From Carallia brachiata (lineage: Eukaryota > Streptophyta > Magnoliopsida > Malpighiales > Rhizophoraceae): 64,000 nt of DNA. Shown here piece by piece: positions 37,812 to 49,745 of the stretch. Made by a program: the position numbers and the translations under genes. The first letter of the stretch is position 1. Every line of letters begins with the position of its first letter. The DNA lies in assembly GCA_021464245.1 (NCBI GenBank), contig JADCRB010000068.1, positions 5,197,259 to 5,261,258 on the forward strand. The letters are read 5' to 3'. Below the pieces are notes generated by a model, which worked only from the letters and a program-made list of their open reading frames with translations, had not been told where the DNA came from and did not search any database.

Positions 37812-38845
37812 ATAACATTTAAAAAACAAAAAATTTAACACACAGTCGATTAAAATTAACGAAATTCATTAATATAAACACGTGATACGTTTATATATAA
37901 AAAATTAGTCACATGACATACCATCTGTCACTTTAAATATTTTTTTAATTGTTAAAAATTAATCAAAATTAACAAAATAAAAGTTAAATGAAATTTAAAA
38001 AAAGAAAAAAATAAAAAATATATATATCTCTCCTCTCTCTTTCTCTCTCCTTCCTCTTCCTCGTGCCTCTCTTCCTTCCCAATTCCAAAATCCAAATTTC
38101 AATTGGCTTTCCGTTCGGTTTGTTGTGTTTGGATTACATAATAAGAAAGAAAAAGAAAATTCCTACATGTACGATTTTGTTGGGTCGCTATGTGTCCTTG
38201 ATTTTCGGCGAGCGTTTACATGTGCTGTCGCCAATGTTCACTCTCACACGTTCTGCCGACGATTAATAGGGAAGGAAAGACAAAGACAGTGCTGCCTAAT
38301 CCATGTTCAGTGGTAGCTCTTGGTCATTCAAAATCAAAATCAATTCTTTTTTCTTTCTAGTCCCATTAATTATGGCTGTGAACTGTCAAGAACGGACCCA
38401 GATCTGAAGCCTATGGTTGCATCAAAATCAATTCTTTCTTCTTTCATTTCTCAGTTGCTTTCAATTTATGGTTTAGTTTAATCTCTGTTCAATTTTCCAC
38501 TTCATCTTGTATGTATAGTGATTATTGATGTTGATTATTGATGTCAATCAAATTTAGATTTGGATTTGGATATGGGGAGGAAGAGGAAGAGGCAGGGAGG
38601 GAGGAGAGAGAAAAATGGTGGAGAAATGATTATTTTTAATTTTTTATATTTTATTTAAAATAAAAATATTTAAAATAATACGTGGTATGTCACGTGATTA
38701 AATTTTTATATATAAAAACAGCATTTGTGTAAACTAACGGAATTAATTGATAGTGTGTTAAATTTATTATAAGTAATTCATGTGTACTAAATTTATTATT
38801 TTTTAAAAGTGATGTTAAATTCGTTAAATGACATAAAAGTGGCAT
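37812..38845. mobile_element. 1-kb inverted-repeat element with pyrimidine/purine inner arms
   Basis: Outer arms pair TTTAACACACAGTCGATTAA...ACACGTGATACG...AGTCACATGACATACC (37833-37923) with the inverse of GGTATGTCACGTGATTAAAT...AGTGTGTTAAATTT (38684-38768). Inner arms pair a TCTC/CTTCC-rich tract (38025-38075) with a GGAGGAAGAGGAAGAGGC tract (38573-38620). The non-coding interior has no transposase. This looks like a foldback or MULE-type MITE; the ends are approximate. Confidence 0.55.
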
Positions 38846-38880
38846 TTTTTTTAATATTAACTCTCAAAATAATCATAAAA

Positions 38881-39350
38881 GGGATAAGCTTTTTTTCCTA
38901 AATTTTAATAATTTTTGTATTTGAATTTTAATATTTTTTTGAGATTTTGTTGGAACTTTATTTTTTTTATCAAATCAATTCATATTGATAAAAAGTGATC
39001 AATAAATTAGTCAAAGAGTTTGACTTAATAAAAATTATTTAAAAAATATTAAATAAATTAATTAAAAAAATTTATCAATAAAAATACGAATTAAATATTT
39101 TTTATCAATAACTACATAAATTAACGTGTGTATTTATTAATAAAAAAAATCTAATCTATGTATTTAATATTTTTTAAATAATCTTTGTTAGGTCAACTAC
39201 TTTATTAACAAATTGACTATTTTCTGTCAACAGATATTGATTAGATAAAAAAATTAAAAAATTTAGAGTTTTAATAAAATTTTAAACAAATTTAAGATTT
39301 AAATGTAAAAAACATATAAATATTTAAGACTAAAAAAAATTTTATATCCC
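38881..39350. mobile_element. GGGATAA-ended palindromic element, copy 2
   Basis: Begins GGGATAAGC and ends TATATCCC, with inverted halves and the AGTGATCAATAAATTAG centre shared with the copy at 23014. Non-coding. No clear target duplication at this copy. Confidence 0.6.
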
Positions 39351-39724
39351 TGCCGTTGTCTTCTGCTCTTGGTTCGTTTTCTCATTAATGAGAGTAGTGG
39401 AATGGTAAGTATTTCATACTAAAAAAATTTAATGAAAAAATTAACATGTGACTTCTATTTTCTATCTGAACTCAGCCATATACATGTGATGATTAATGTA
39501 CTGGCTAATGTTTTTTTTTTTTAAATAAAATTATTAGTTATCTTGGAGTTCTGGGTTTTGGGAAATCCTCCCCATAACCTATATTAAAGGCACGTGGATG
39601 TTGTTTTTTATTTTGAACATAAAATAATAATAATAATAATAATTGTATTATCAGGATATAATTTCACCCTTTTTTTTTTAACAGAAAAAATTATCGGAAG
39701 CATATCAGTTATTAAATTTGTAGG

Positions 39725-39965
39725 TAGATGTTGAACTAATCCGTTTAAACACCTCATTTAACGATCCTCATAAGGGTCGAATTACCACTTAAGTACTAAC
39801 AGGTTAGAGTGTCACTCCCTCGAATCGACTACGGCGATTATTAGATCTGTAACCAAAGGCACGCAACATTAGTCATTGTCAAAGACATCTTACACCACAC
39901 ATTATTAGTGGAATTCGAACCTAAATCACGAGAAAAAAAATATGTTAAATTATCATTAAATTACT
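39725..39965 (-). mobile_element. Possible SINE-like repeat
   Basis: The minus strand has a box-B-like GGTTCGAATTCCACTAATAA at about 39900-39930. It is followed by a body with TCGATTCGAGGGAGTGACAC and GGTAATTCGACCCTTATGAG. This resembles dispersed tRNA-derived repeats of plants, but no second copy is in the window. Confidence 0.3.
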
Positions 39966-41420
39966 ATTTATAATTTTTGTTTGAAGTACAAGCCAAGAGT
40001 ACCTGTCTGTTAAGGCAAGAATACCTGTCTGTTAGGGTGCTAATTCAAAGTTTTATAGGAAAATTATCCGTCTGTTTGTGAGCTAATCCTGCCTGTCATT
40101 CTCCCTTATAATTAAAAAACGTTAATAATGAGTTAAATTGTTCTCATTTGCTATCAAGTATCAACCTTTTTTTTTTTTCTCATTTGTTTAATAATTAAGA
40201 GAGGATAATTCGACCTCGCTCTCAAAAATACCATGAAACTTTTTTTTAGGTAATATGTGAATTTGTGTGATTGAAGTTTGATTTACACTTTCACGCAATG
40301 TTTATTAACATCTATATTAGCAAATGCTGAGCTGTACATGGGAGACACTAGCTCTGTCGTTGTCGTCGTGGGCATTGGATTTACTAATTTTCGGATTCTC
40401 AGATTTTGTAGTACTTTATTTTTTCATAAGATAAAAAAAATGAGAATAGTGTTTCAATATTTCTGTTAAAAAAAAATTGTACCCCCTCCCAAAAGAGGTA
40501 TCGCACCATTAATGGGTATACAGCACAATGAGAAGGGAAGGCTTAGATTTAACGTCACTAACAACCCTGAAAGCACTTGAATCCCAAACCTACAACTCCA
40601 TCACAGTTTTTTTTTTTTTTTTGGGCATTGTCTCTTGAGAGAGAATAACTTTTTTTTTTGTTTTGGTTTAATATAGCTTATGAGTAAATAACACAAGGAC
40701 CATAAGTAATTACAAAATCCTACATAAATGCTAATTTATTAGTTACATATTCCTAAGATTTGTTTTAAACAAAAAAATATCCTAAGATTTACTATTAATA
40801 TCAGAAATATTTTGTTAACTAGATATTAAATTCAATTAAGAAAGAACTCCACTTCTCCACTCAATGGAAACACAATTACGTAACATGGGCAACCAACGTG
40901 CGTACAATACTTAAACAAAAATCCTTAACTTTAAATGTAACTTGGGATTGAGGGTGACAAGCAGAAAATTAAGGAAAAAATTAGATTTTTAGGAGGAAGA
41001 GTGGCTGAAATGCTATTCAAATGTAATTAGGTGGATTTGATATGTAATCAATTGAATTTTATGTGTAAAGAAATAACAGTAATTTTTTGTTACATTTAAA
41101 ATACATGTAATTATAAATTAAATATAATTAATTATATTCAAATAATATTTTAAATATACTTTTATCTAAAAATATAACAATGCTTGAAAATTAAACCTAG
41201 TTTAGAATTTCAGAGATTGGACACATTGCCAGTCTAATGTGCCAGATGGGGGTTAAGCTGAGAAAAAGAAAGTTTCTTTCAGCTATCAAAAAGTGTCACT
41301 TTTCATCTTTTAGCATTGATGAAGCAATATTACCATGACTATTTTATGTCCACCATATTAATTAATTTTAATTTTGTTGAAGAAAATTCAATGCTGATCG
41401 ATAAAGCAAAAGGCAAATTC
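39966..41420. other. AT-rich intergenic DNA, no gene seen
   Basis: Contains a local repeat of TACCTGTCTGTTA near 40001-40035 and T runs near 40607. No coding or element signature was recognised. Confidence 0.5.
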
Positions 41421-41421
41421 A

Positions 41422-41905
41422 CTTTTCAATTGGATCAATCCTTGCGACTCATTCTCTCGTTGACGTGCAAATAAGTTTAAGCTACCCTAACTATACAGAC
41501 GATGAATAATTAATTTTTTAAATCTAAATTTTTATAATTTTTTTTATTTGAGGTCTAAATTTTTAAAATTTTTTATTTAAAATCTAAATTTTTATTTTTT
41601 GTTCTATTCAAGTTCTTTTACAATGAAACCGTTAATTTTTCCGTTAACTTGAATCTTGTTTCCCCTTGTTTCCGTTAGATTTAATGAAAAAATTAACGGT
41701 AAATCATATAAAAGAATTTGAATAGAAAAAAAAATAAAGATTTAAATTTTAAATAAAAAATTTAAAAATTTTAAATCTCAAATAAAAAAATTATAAAAAT
41801 TTAGACCTAAAAAATTAGTTATCTTCTTTTCAATTGAATCAATCCTTACGACTCATTCTCTCGTTGACATGCAAACAAGTTCAAGCTACCCTAACTATAC
41901 ATGCG
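41422..41905. repeat. Palindrome of about 325 bp between 80-bp direct repeats
   Basis: Direct repeats at about 41422-41500 and 41826-41903 (offset about 404) share ATCAATCCTT-CGACTCATTC and GCTACCCTAACTATACA. Between them two arms of about 150 bp (41501-41655 and 41680-41828) form an almost complete hairpin around a GTTAACTTGAATC-type centre. The arm sequence (TAAATCTAAATTTTTATAAT) resembles the GGGATAA-ended family. Confidence 0.75.
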
Positions 41906-43930
41906 CCAAAGATGAAGAGTCGTGACCAGAAAACCATCAAATTCCCTTTTAAGGACGAATTTTCAATGTTCTTGAAAAACTCGTTAATGCGCCTGCATGA
42001 AGCCGAAATTGCTATTAATCGACGGTCAGCCATATTGCGATGAATTTGTTCTTGGGCCTGGAAATCTGTTTCATGACAACGGAAATCTTGAAGCGTTTGA
42101 ATTTTAAAATATAATGGAATATGATTTTAAAATATATTATGTAAGATTTGTTCTCACGACAAAGAATTTGCTAAAATTGTGTCAAAAAAAATTTAGAGTT
42201 CAGGCAATTATTAAGAAAGTTTTAAATATGAAGTTATAATCAGAAGAGTATGAAATTTATCTGAAATAGAAAATTATCATTTAAATTTAAAAAATTTAAT
42301 CAAAAAAATGTGAAATTTATCTAAAATAAAAAATTATCATTATTATATATTTCAACATAGCCTTCTATAGTTCTTCTATACCTAACAAAATTTCATGACG
42401 AAGAAGGAGTGGACTTCACCTAATTTGACCAGATAAAATGCTCGGTTGAATCACCTAATCATAATAACAATAATGACTTCACCTACCAAAGACTACAGCA
42501 TGTTCGGCTTCTATTTCTGCCTTCAACATGCACACTAACTGCTCTTCCCATCAAGATTATGACCAGTTTGCGACTTTCAATTAACAACTGTTCAACCAAG
42601 GAAAATTATCAAAGAAACCTTATTTCTAAAGGGGACAGCCAATTAACCACATATACATTAGCTGCCCCTTTAAATTTGGTTCCTCATGTATAATTTCTAA
42701 TGGATTAAAAACAATGCATTAATTGCCAATAATCTCAACATACATAGTTATATATATGCATCTCAACATTAGTTATTAGTGTAACCGTTGTATATGTGGT
42801 TATTATGACTAGAGTTTGGTTTTACACCCATACCGAACAGCCACACAAGTGTGTCATACACTACTAATAAAATATAATCAAATTTTAAGTTAGTATAATT
42901 ATATTTATAAAATATAAAAAATAAAAATAAAATTTAAAATTAAACGAGTGTTACTCAAAAACTTAAAAGTATAAATCTCATATGATATGTGTTAAAAAAA
43001 TTTAGCTTCAAAAAACACTTTTTTTTAAAAAAAACTTTACATAAATTATCAACGTAATTATTTTGTAAAGTGTAGGTTGCAGCGCACAGTGCAGTGCAAA
43101 ACTTTCTCTCATAATTAACTAGGTGTCTTGTTTTGTAAATTAATTCAAAATATATACAGCATACATTAACAAGTGGCTTTACCCGCCGTATATATATATA
43201 CATCATCTAACATATTTTTTTGTTAATTAATTCTAATTGATATTTAAACTCGAAACTTTCAACCTTACAAATAATTTTAGTTTTAATTAAGTTATAATTT
43301 ACTGACATCCACCTAATTCTCTATGAAAATAAAATAGGTCACATATGTGGAAGCTTTATTATTAATTTCTCTTATATCTTTTCGCTTTTTTCCTAGTTCA
43401 AAAAAGGATGAGTTTGGGTAAAATATACTTTCAGCAATGAACGTTCTCGTGTAAATATTCAAAATAAAGACTATTTCTTTTTTTATGAATAGAATGAGAA
43501 AGTATAGATGATCACCCACAGTCTCATCAGGAAATTTTATAATGTTGTGTTCATGAAAAATGTAAAATTACCAGATAATTACAGTATTCTTTAAGATAAA
43601 AAAAATTATAAATTTAATTTTACCACGTGAACTTAACAAAATTTAAATTTATAATCTCTCGCACTAGTCTAAATTCTTTCAACCAATTCAACCCCTTCCC
43701 CATTTCCTTCTCATTCTTTTTCCCTCATTTCTTCTTTTTGAGTTTATGAGCTATCTTTATGAATGACAAAATTGTTCAAGTTTTGCATTTAAACAGAAGG
43801 TTATTTTCCAAACATATGTATAATATGTTTATAAATAGACATGTGTGCGTTGGATCTAAACACAAATTAAAAAGATGGGAAGTTTGTAAATCTAATGAAT
43901 AAAAAAAAATGATAGAACTGGGAAGAGGAA
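41906..43930. other. Intergenic DNA, no gene seen
   Basis: AT-rich with a short TA tract near 43187-43201. ORFs such as 42955-43206 and 43313-43519 on the minus strand are low-complexity and match no family. Confidence 0.5.
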
Positions 43931-43954
43931 ACAATATATACAGCTGGTGAGTCC

Positions 43955-44098
43955 ATTTGGAATTCTATTGCAGCGGTTATTAACTGCCACGCTAAAAACC
44001 GCTGCCTAAAAATTATATACAGTGGTTTTAAAAACTGTCTGCTAAACCGCTGCAAAACCGCTGCACCAGACTGGTATAGCTCATTTGTGTTGTAGTGG
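43955..44098 (+). mobile_element. CACTA-type transposon terminus (fragment)
   Basis: Ends at 44098 with TTTGTGTTGTAGTG, the inverse of a CACTACAACAC start. It is preceded by clustered subterminal words ACCGCTGC/GCAGCGG in both orientations (near 43973, 43999, 44047 and 44057). Dense short subterminal repeats and a CACTA end are the signature of En/Spm elements. No opposite end or transposase was found, so this is a solitary end or a very short derivative. Confidence 0.45.
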
Positions 44099-44149
44099 CG
44101 GTTTTGGATCCTCCTTCCGCGTAAATTTATGTATCCAACAAAAGAAACA

Positions 44150-45830
44150 ATAAATAAATAAAATGTCCACATTGAGGTTCATGCATCAGAACAAATTAGT
44201 ATCTGCCGTAACTGTGGAAATAAGACAACAAAATTAAAAAATTGTTCAGATTTCAAAACCACCGCAGAAGAAGAAGATTTTGGTCCCTTTTCTTTTCCAG
44301 GAGAATATTAGATTATAATGGCAGTACATCTGAACGATATTAGTGATCAATAATTAATTTGAGGGAAATATTTGACGAGTATTAAAATATAATTAAAAAA
44401 ATATAATTAAAGTAATATATATCATTAAATGATTAAATTTAAAAATATTAGATAAAATTTTAGATACTATATGTATATTTATATGTATCTTTTAAACCTA
44501 CATTTATATAATAATACTCTTAATTTAATAAGATAATTGTTGGTGCTGTTAATAAGATAATAATATTCTTAGTTTTATTTTTTTAATTAATTATTATTTA
44601 CTCATAAATATAATAATTAATATATTTATAAAATTTTTTTAAAAAAAAGCTTAATTAGTTCTATTCGACATTATCGTACTAGGAATCAATTAATGGTCCT
44701 CCTAGCCAGGCTATTCTATTATATTATGCAGTGGCACGGTGGGGAGGGCTATACATGATGTGTCGTCTTTCTTCCTTTTTTTTTTTTTTTTTTTTTAATT
44801 CTTTTCGGGTCTTTTGGGCACTTTATTAAAAGATGATGATGTCTGTCTCTTAAATAATATTTGTATCCATTAAACAGATGATCAAAATTAGAGTGGAGTT
44901 GAGGGACGAATTAAGGCAACGAAGGCTAGATCTTTTCTACAAGCTAAGGTAAATGTAGTATTCATGGCTTTACAGCTAGTTTCAAAGCTTTTTTCAACAC
45001 CTTTTATTATGGAGACAGATTCAAAGTTGATGTGTTCGGCCATATCTTGTCCAGTTCATTTATGACCCTAGAAGATAGCTTCTATTTTACATGATATTAA
45101 ATGTCTTTTGTTACGATTTTCTCAATGTATTTTATCGTATATTAGCAGACAGACTAATATGATTGCAGACTGAGTTACTAGACAGTCTAAAGAGGATTCC
45201 TGTCCCTTGAACTGGGTGTCCAGCCCTCCTTTTGAACTTTCTCGTTTGTTAAGTTTGGACTACTATTGTTAATGATATTATGTTTTTAATTGTCAAAAAA
45301 AAAATTAGAGTGGAGTTTTTTTTTTTTTTTTCTTTCACTTCTGAAAAGGATGTACAATAGCAATATTGTGTTCCTGTTGTGTAGTTTGGAAGTTCTAGGA
45401 TTTAAGAGTCACAAATATTAATTTGCACAAAATTCTTCCAATGCCATATATGAATTCGTTAACGGGTTTTATAATTGCGAAATTTTTTCTTTGTACATTG
45501 AACGTGCAACAAGTCTTCAATTAAAATTTATGGATGCAAACATTATTTTTCAATTTTGCTCTAGTAGAAATTTTTTGATTTGTCTAACTGGTTGAAATAT
45601 TTTGTTAAAATTTTTTTATTTTAATTTTTTAGTCTTTCGATCTCCTTTATAATAAAAAAAATTTAATTTCCAAATACATGGAAGCCTTGGATAGTAAAAC
45701 ACAAGAAAACTAGAATAGTTTACTTTTAAAATTGAATTTCATATTCAAATGAACCTCGAAATTTTTTAAGTTATGTCCTAGCAAAAGAAAATTTGGGAGT
45801 GAATCCTATATATTGTGTCTCTCCCCTTCA
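44150..45830 (+). repeat. Segmental duplication, copy A (interrupted by a LINE tail)
   Basis: Matches 46610-47960 in the same order. Shared blocks include ATTAGTATCTGCC-TAACTGTGGAAAT at the start, TAATTAATGGTCCTCCTAG and GTGTTCCTGTTGTGTAGTTT in the middle, and ACATGGAAGCCTTGG-TAGTAAAA plus TAGTTTACTTTTAAAATTGA near the end. Identity is perhaps 80 percent by eye. Copy A carries the extra insertion at 44901-45300. No gene was recognised in either copy. Confidence 0.8.
44884..45317 (+). mobile_element. 5'-truncated LINE tail with 17-bp target duplications
   Basis: The insert (about 44901-45300) is flanked by AAAATTAGAGTGGAGTT at 44884-44900 and 45301-45317. It ends in an A run. One plus frame reads METDSKLMCSAIS, then ILHDIKCLLLRFS, SRQTNMIADWVTRQS and WVSSPPFELSRLL. 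This is the final RNase H segment and tail of a plant LINE, with in-frame stops. Target-site duplication, poly(A) tail and 5' truncation all fit target-primed reverse transcription. Confidence 0.88.
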
Positions 45831-45994
45831 AAATTGATCATGAGGTTGTCCCTTCATCCCGTCCAAGTGATTTCGCCACATTTACTCTACTTAATTTTGG
45901 CTTGAGCTTAGTTATGATCACGTTTAATATAATCAACAAGTTGCTGGTAAAGTTAAAACAAAATTATTGAAAAGTAAAGAAGCTGGTAATTATT

Positions 45995-46345
45995 ATTAAT
46001 CAACAAGTTGCTGCTCAATTAGGATATTGTTTTCAATATATAACAAACGTTGGCACCCAAGCTCAATGGCCTTGGGAATCTCGATCCGTTTTATTGTTGA
46101 ATGTTGACATATTTCAACCGCAAATGATACAATTTTTTAATCTGCAACTTGCACAAAAAATATCCCAAATCGGAGCGGTGGGTGGGAGTACAAGCCAACC
46201 AGCAAGTTGTGTATTTCTTTATTTAGGGCATCTATAAAGACCCCAATCGTACAAGTTCAAGGAATCGAAACCCCACAAAGTCCCCGATTGACAAGAAACG
46301 AAATTATAAAAAAATTGTTGCAAAAACCTAACTTCCTCGAACAAT
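45995..46345 (+). other. Unclassified exon-like ORF stretch
   Basis: The plus frame from about 46207 reads TPIVQVQGIETPQSPRLTRN followed by EIIKKLLQKPNFLEQFS, then a strong donor-like A|GTAAGAT at 46348. The composition is protein-like and unlike the surrounding AT-rich DNA, but upstream in-frame stops limit it. I do not recognise the family. It could be a gene fragment captured between the two segmental duplication copies, or chance. Confidence 0.25.
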
Positions 46346-46609
46346 TCAGTAAGATAGATATTTGTATTCTGAACCTGACAACTATTTTTCTTTTATCTCT
46401 CATGTTTGCTATAGGTTGTTATAGAATATATTATCATATATCAATAAAAAAAATAAGAATATGATATAATTTATAATGATTATAAGTTTCTTTTACTTTT
46501 AATTTAAAATTTTAGTAAGATTTGAGATTTATAAATATTATTTTATACGGTATTTAAATTTAATATATTGTTATTGCCTATACTTATTAATTCATATAGC
46601 AAGAAAAAA

Positions 46610-47960
46610 ATAAAAAAAATATCCAAATTGAGGTTAATGCACTAGAGTTTATTAGTATCTGCCATAACTGTGGAAATTAAATAACAACATTAAAAAATTT
46701 CTTCAGACTTCAAAGCCATCGCAGACCAAAGAATAATTGAAGTTTTGTTCCATTTTCTTTTTAAGAAGAATAGGAGATTTTGTCTTTTAAAAAACAGTTT
46801 AATAATTAGAATTTAATTTTTATTTTAGAGATTTTGAGTTTAAATTTTAGAAAAGAAGATATAAGATTTATGAGAAAATAAAGTTACTTTCGTTGTATAA
46901 CTGGATCCAATAAGCGTCCAAGTGGATTAAAAGAAAAGAGAGATTATAATAGCCGTACAGTTGAACGATTTAACTGATGGATAATTAATTTGAGTGAAAT
47001 ATTTGGTGGGATTAGGTGAAATTAAAATAATATTAAAATAAGATAAATTGTTAACTAATTAAATTAAAAAAATTTTAAAAAATAAATAAATTATTAAATA
47101 TTATCGAATAAATTACGTAGTACTTATATCTCCTAAACTCGCTCGCACACATGCAATAATGTTCTTGATTTGGTAAGATAATTGTCAAAAACAACTTGTT
47201 TGTTAACTTAATTAGTTCTTTTCAACGTTATCTTACTTGGAAATAATTAATGGTCCTCCTAGGCCCTGGCTAGACTATGCATGAAGCGTCTTCTTTCCTT
47301 CTTTTTTTTTTCGCCTTCTTCTTGAGTCTTTTCGGCACTTAGTCAAAAAGATGATTATGCCATGTCTCTTGATTAGTATTTGTATCCATTAAACATGATA
47401 ATCACAATTAGAGTGGAGTTTTTTTTCTTCTGAAAAGGATGTAAAAAAGCAATAGTGTGTTCCTGTTGTGTAGTTTGAAAGTTCTAGGATTTAATAAGAG
47501 TCACAAACATTAATTTGTTCCAAATTTTTCAAATGCCATATGTTTGATTTGGTAAACAGGTTTTATAAGTTATAAATGTGCATTTTTTAGTTGGTACATC
47601 AAATTTGTAATAAGTCCTCAATTAATATTTATTGATGCAAACCTTATTTTTCAATTTTGCACTAACAAAAATTTATTGATTTGACATATATTTCTAGCAC
47701 AACTGATTGAGATATTTTGTTAAGATTTTTTTATTATGATAGTTTTTGGTCTCGCTAATAATAATAATAATAACAATCTTAATTTCCAAGTACATGGAAG
47801 CCTTGGGTAGTAAAAATAAAGAAAACTGGAATAGTTTACTTTTAAAATTGAATTTCGTATTGAAATGAACCCTGAAATTGTAAGAAATAGATTTTTAAGC
47901 TATGGCCTAGGGAAAGAAAATTTGAGATTGATATGTATAATATAATACCTCTCCTTTTCG
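46610..47960 (+). repeat. Segmental duplication, copy B (empty LINE site)
   Basis: Counterpart of 44150-45830. At 47401-47420 it reads ATCACAATTAGAGTGGAGTT followed directly by the T/C-rich continuation. It therefore preserves the target site before the LINE insertion seen in copy A. No gene was recognised. Confidence 0.8.
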
Positions 47961-49745
47961 AACCGAACGTGAAATTTTTCATAATTATATATTTTAAAAT
48001 ATTTAATAACACAGTTTTCGAAATATTTATCATTACTTTTTCTTTCCTCCCTCGCATATTTGTTATAGGTAAATATTAAATTGCAATAACACACTGTGAC
48101 GTTCATAAACCTAGAGTTTCTAGTACTAGACATCAGATTTTGCCCCATTATTAATCTGTAATTTTCAATTGCCTGAAAGAGATCATGTTTGAACCCCACA
48201 GTAGTTATCTTGCCTCTTCATTTCATACAATTCATACACCGAAAATTTTTCACGACCATAAATTTAGTTATTAGTCTTTGCTTCCAATTACTTATATGGG
48301 CAAAAAATAAAGAGAAAATACTAATTGTCCGACAGCTAAGGTGGTCATTTTCATTTGACTAGTTTAACGTCCCCTTTGCTTCTCATCATTATTCTTAATT
48401 AATTATCATTTAGCATAAACAAGGGGCAGAAAACTTTCCAACAATTGAAGTTGACTATAGTTGGTTTCATGGCTTGAAAGCTTGTCAAATGTCTCTTCTA
48501 GTTAGCGATTGCGTGAAAATTGGAAATTAATTGTGGAGTGTGACTAGTTATTTCGTCCATTTTATTCGACTTTATTAACTTGGTCGACTCTTCATCATGT
48601 GCACTCTCACTCGCTCCATTCCATCTATATAAAGTAACAATCATAGACCTGAATTTCTCATAATAAAGTAAATAAAAACAAATAATCAAAATGATCTGGT
48701 GTAAATTCCATGTACCCAAATACAGATGCTAATTACCATCAATTAGTTAATCAATTTTTTCTATTAGCAATAAAAAAGAGGTATTATAGGAAGTTAGTCA
48801 TCGCTCCTCCAAGTTCAGACTGGGGGTACATATTAACATCCTGATTGAACCTTTCTCATAAATAGGACCAACCAACCGAGCATGGTGGCACCGAGTAAGG
48901 CTTCATTGCAAGTGATCAGAAACTTAACGACTACACTTCTACTCACATCTTGCTGTTTTTGTTGGGGGATCATAGTCAAGAGAATTTAAATTTAAGTTGA
49001 GTGTGTAAAACTTCGGCAATTTACGACTAAACTTCCTTCGTAGGTGGTTATTTATTAGTTAATCAACTAGGACGATCTTATATTGGTGTCCTTATATTAT
49101 CCGAAGAAGGTGAGCAGCCTCGTGGTTTACACGTTCCATAGGATTATATACATAAAAAACGAAAGAAACATAGTATTCTATTCTTTTTTTTTTGGTCAAA
49201 GTATTCTATTCTATGCATTGGAAGCCATTACACAGTTTTTATGGTGATCCAAAAAGATGCAGCCGGCATTAACACAACAATTTGCCGTCTATGCACAGTA
49301 GACCCCATCTGTTCCTGTTTCCTGCACACCACACGCGCGCAAGCATAGGCTGATGTTGTTTGACCATCATAGAATTTGACACTTCCAAGTTCCAACTTCT
49401 ATAGTTTAAAAGCAATTTAAAAAAAACAAAAAAAAGCTAAGCTCAATTATTGTAAGTGACTGTTTGATTTTAATCACACCCCCCCCTTTCGTTTTTTTTT
49501 TTTTACAAAGGAGGTGGAAACATCATGAAAAGAGAACAGACTTTCAGACACAAAATCAAAAAAAATTGTTTGAGTGTCATAATCAGCTATGCTAGAAGAG
49601 CATAAACAAGCAATGCACTGAGGACTTTAGCTCAGCCCATGAAAGCCCCGCGGGGCCTTATATCTCCGCCTTCCTGCGCGGCTACAACAGCCCATTCACT
49701 TCTAAGTTCTAAGTCTATTTGGTTCGCAGCACAGCAGACAGAAGA
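47961..49745. other. Intergenic DNA, no gene seen
   Basis: Mostly AT-rich. A perfect 12-bp palindrome GCCCCGCGGGGC lies at about 49644-49655 in a short GC-rich patch. No coding motif was recognised. Confidence 0.45.

Noticed and set aside
38025..38075. Pyrimidine-rich tract considered as a plant core promoter leader
   Set aside because: It is one arm of the inverted-repeat element at 37812-38845 and no gene follows.
49644..49655. Perfect palindrome GCCCCGCGGGGC considered as a regulator site
   Set aside because: No gene lies close enough for it to serve, and a single GC palindrome is weak evidence.
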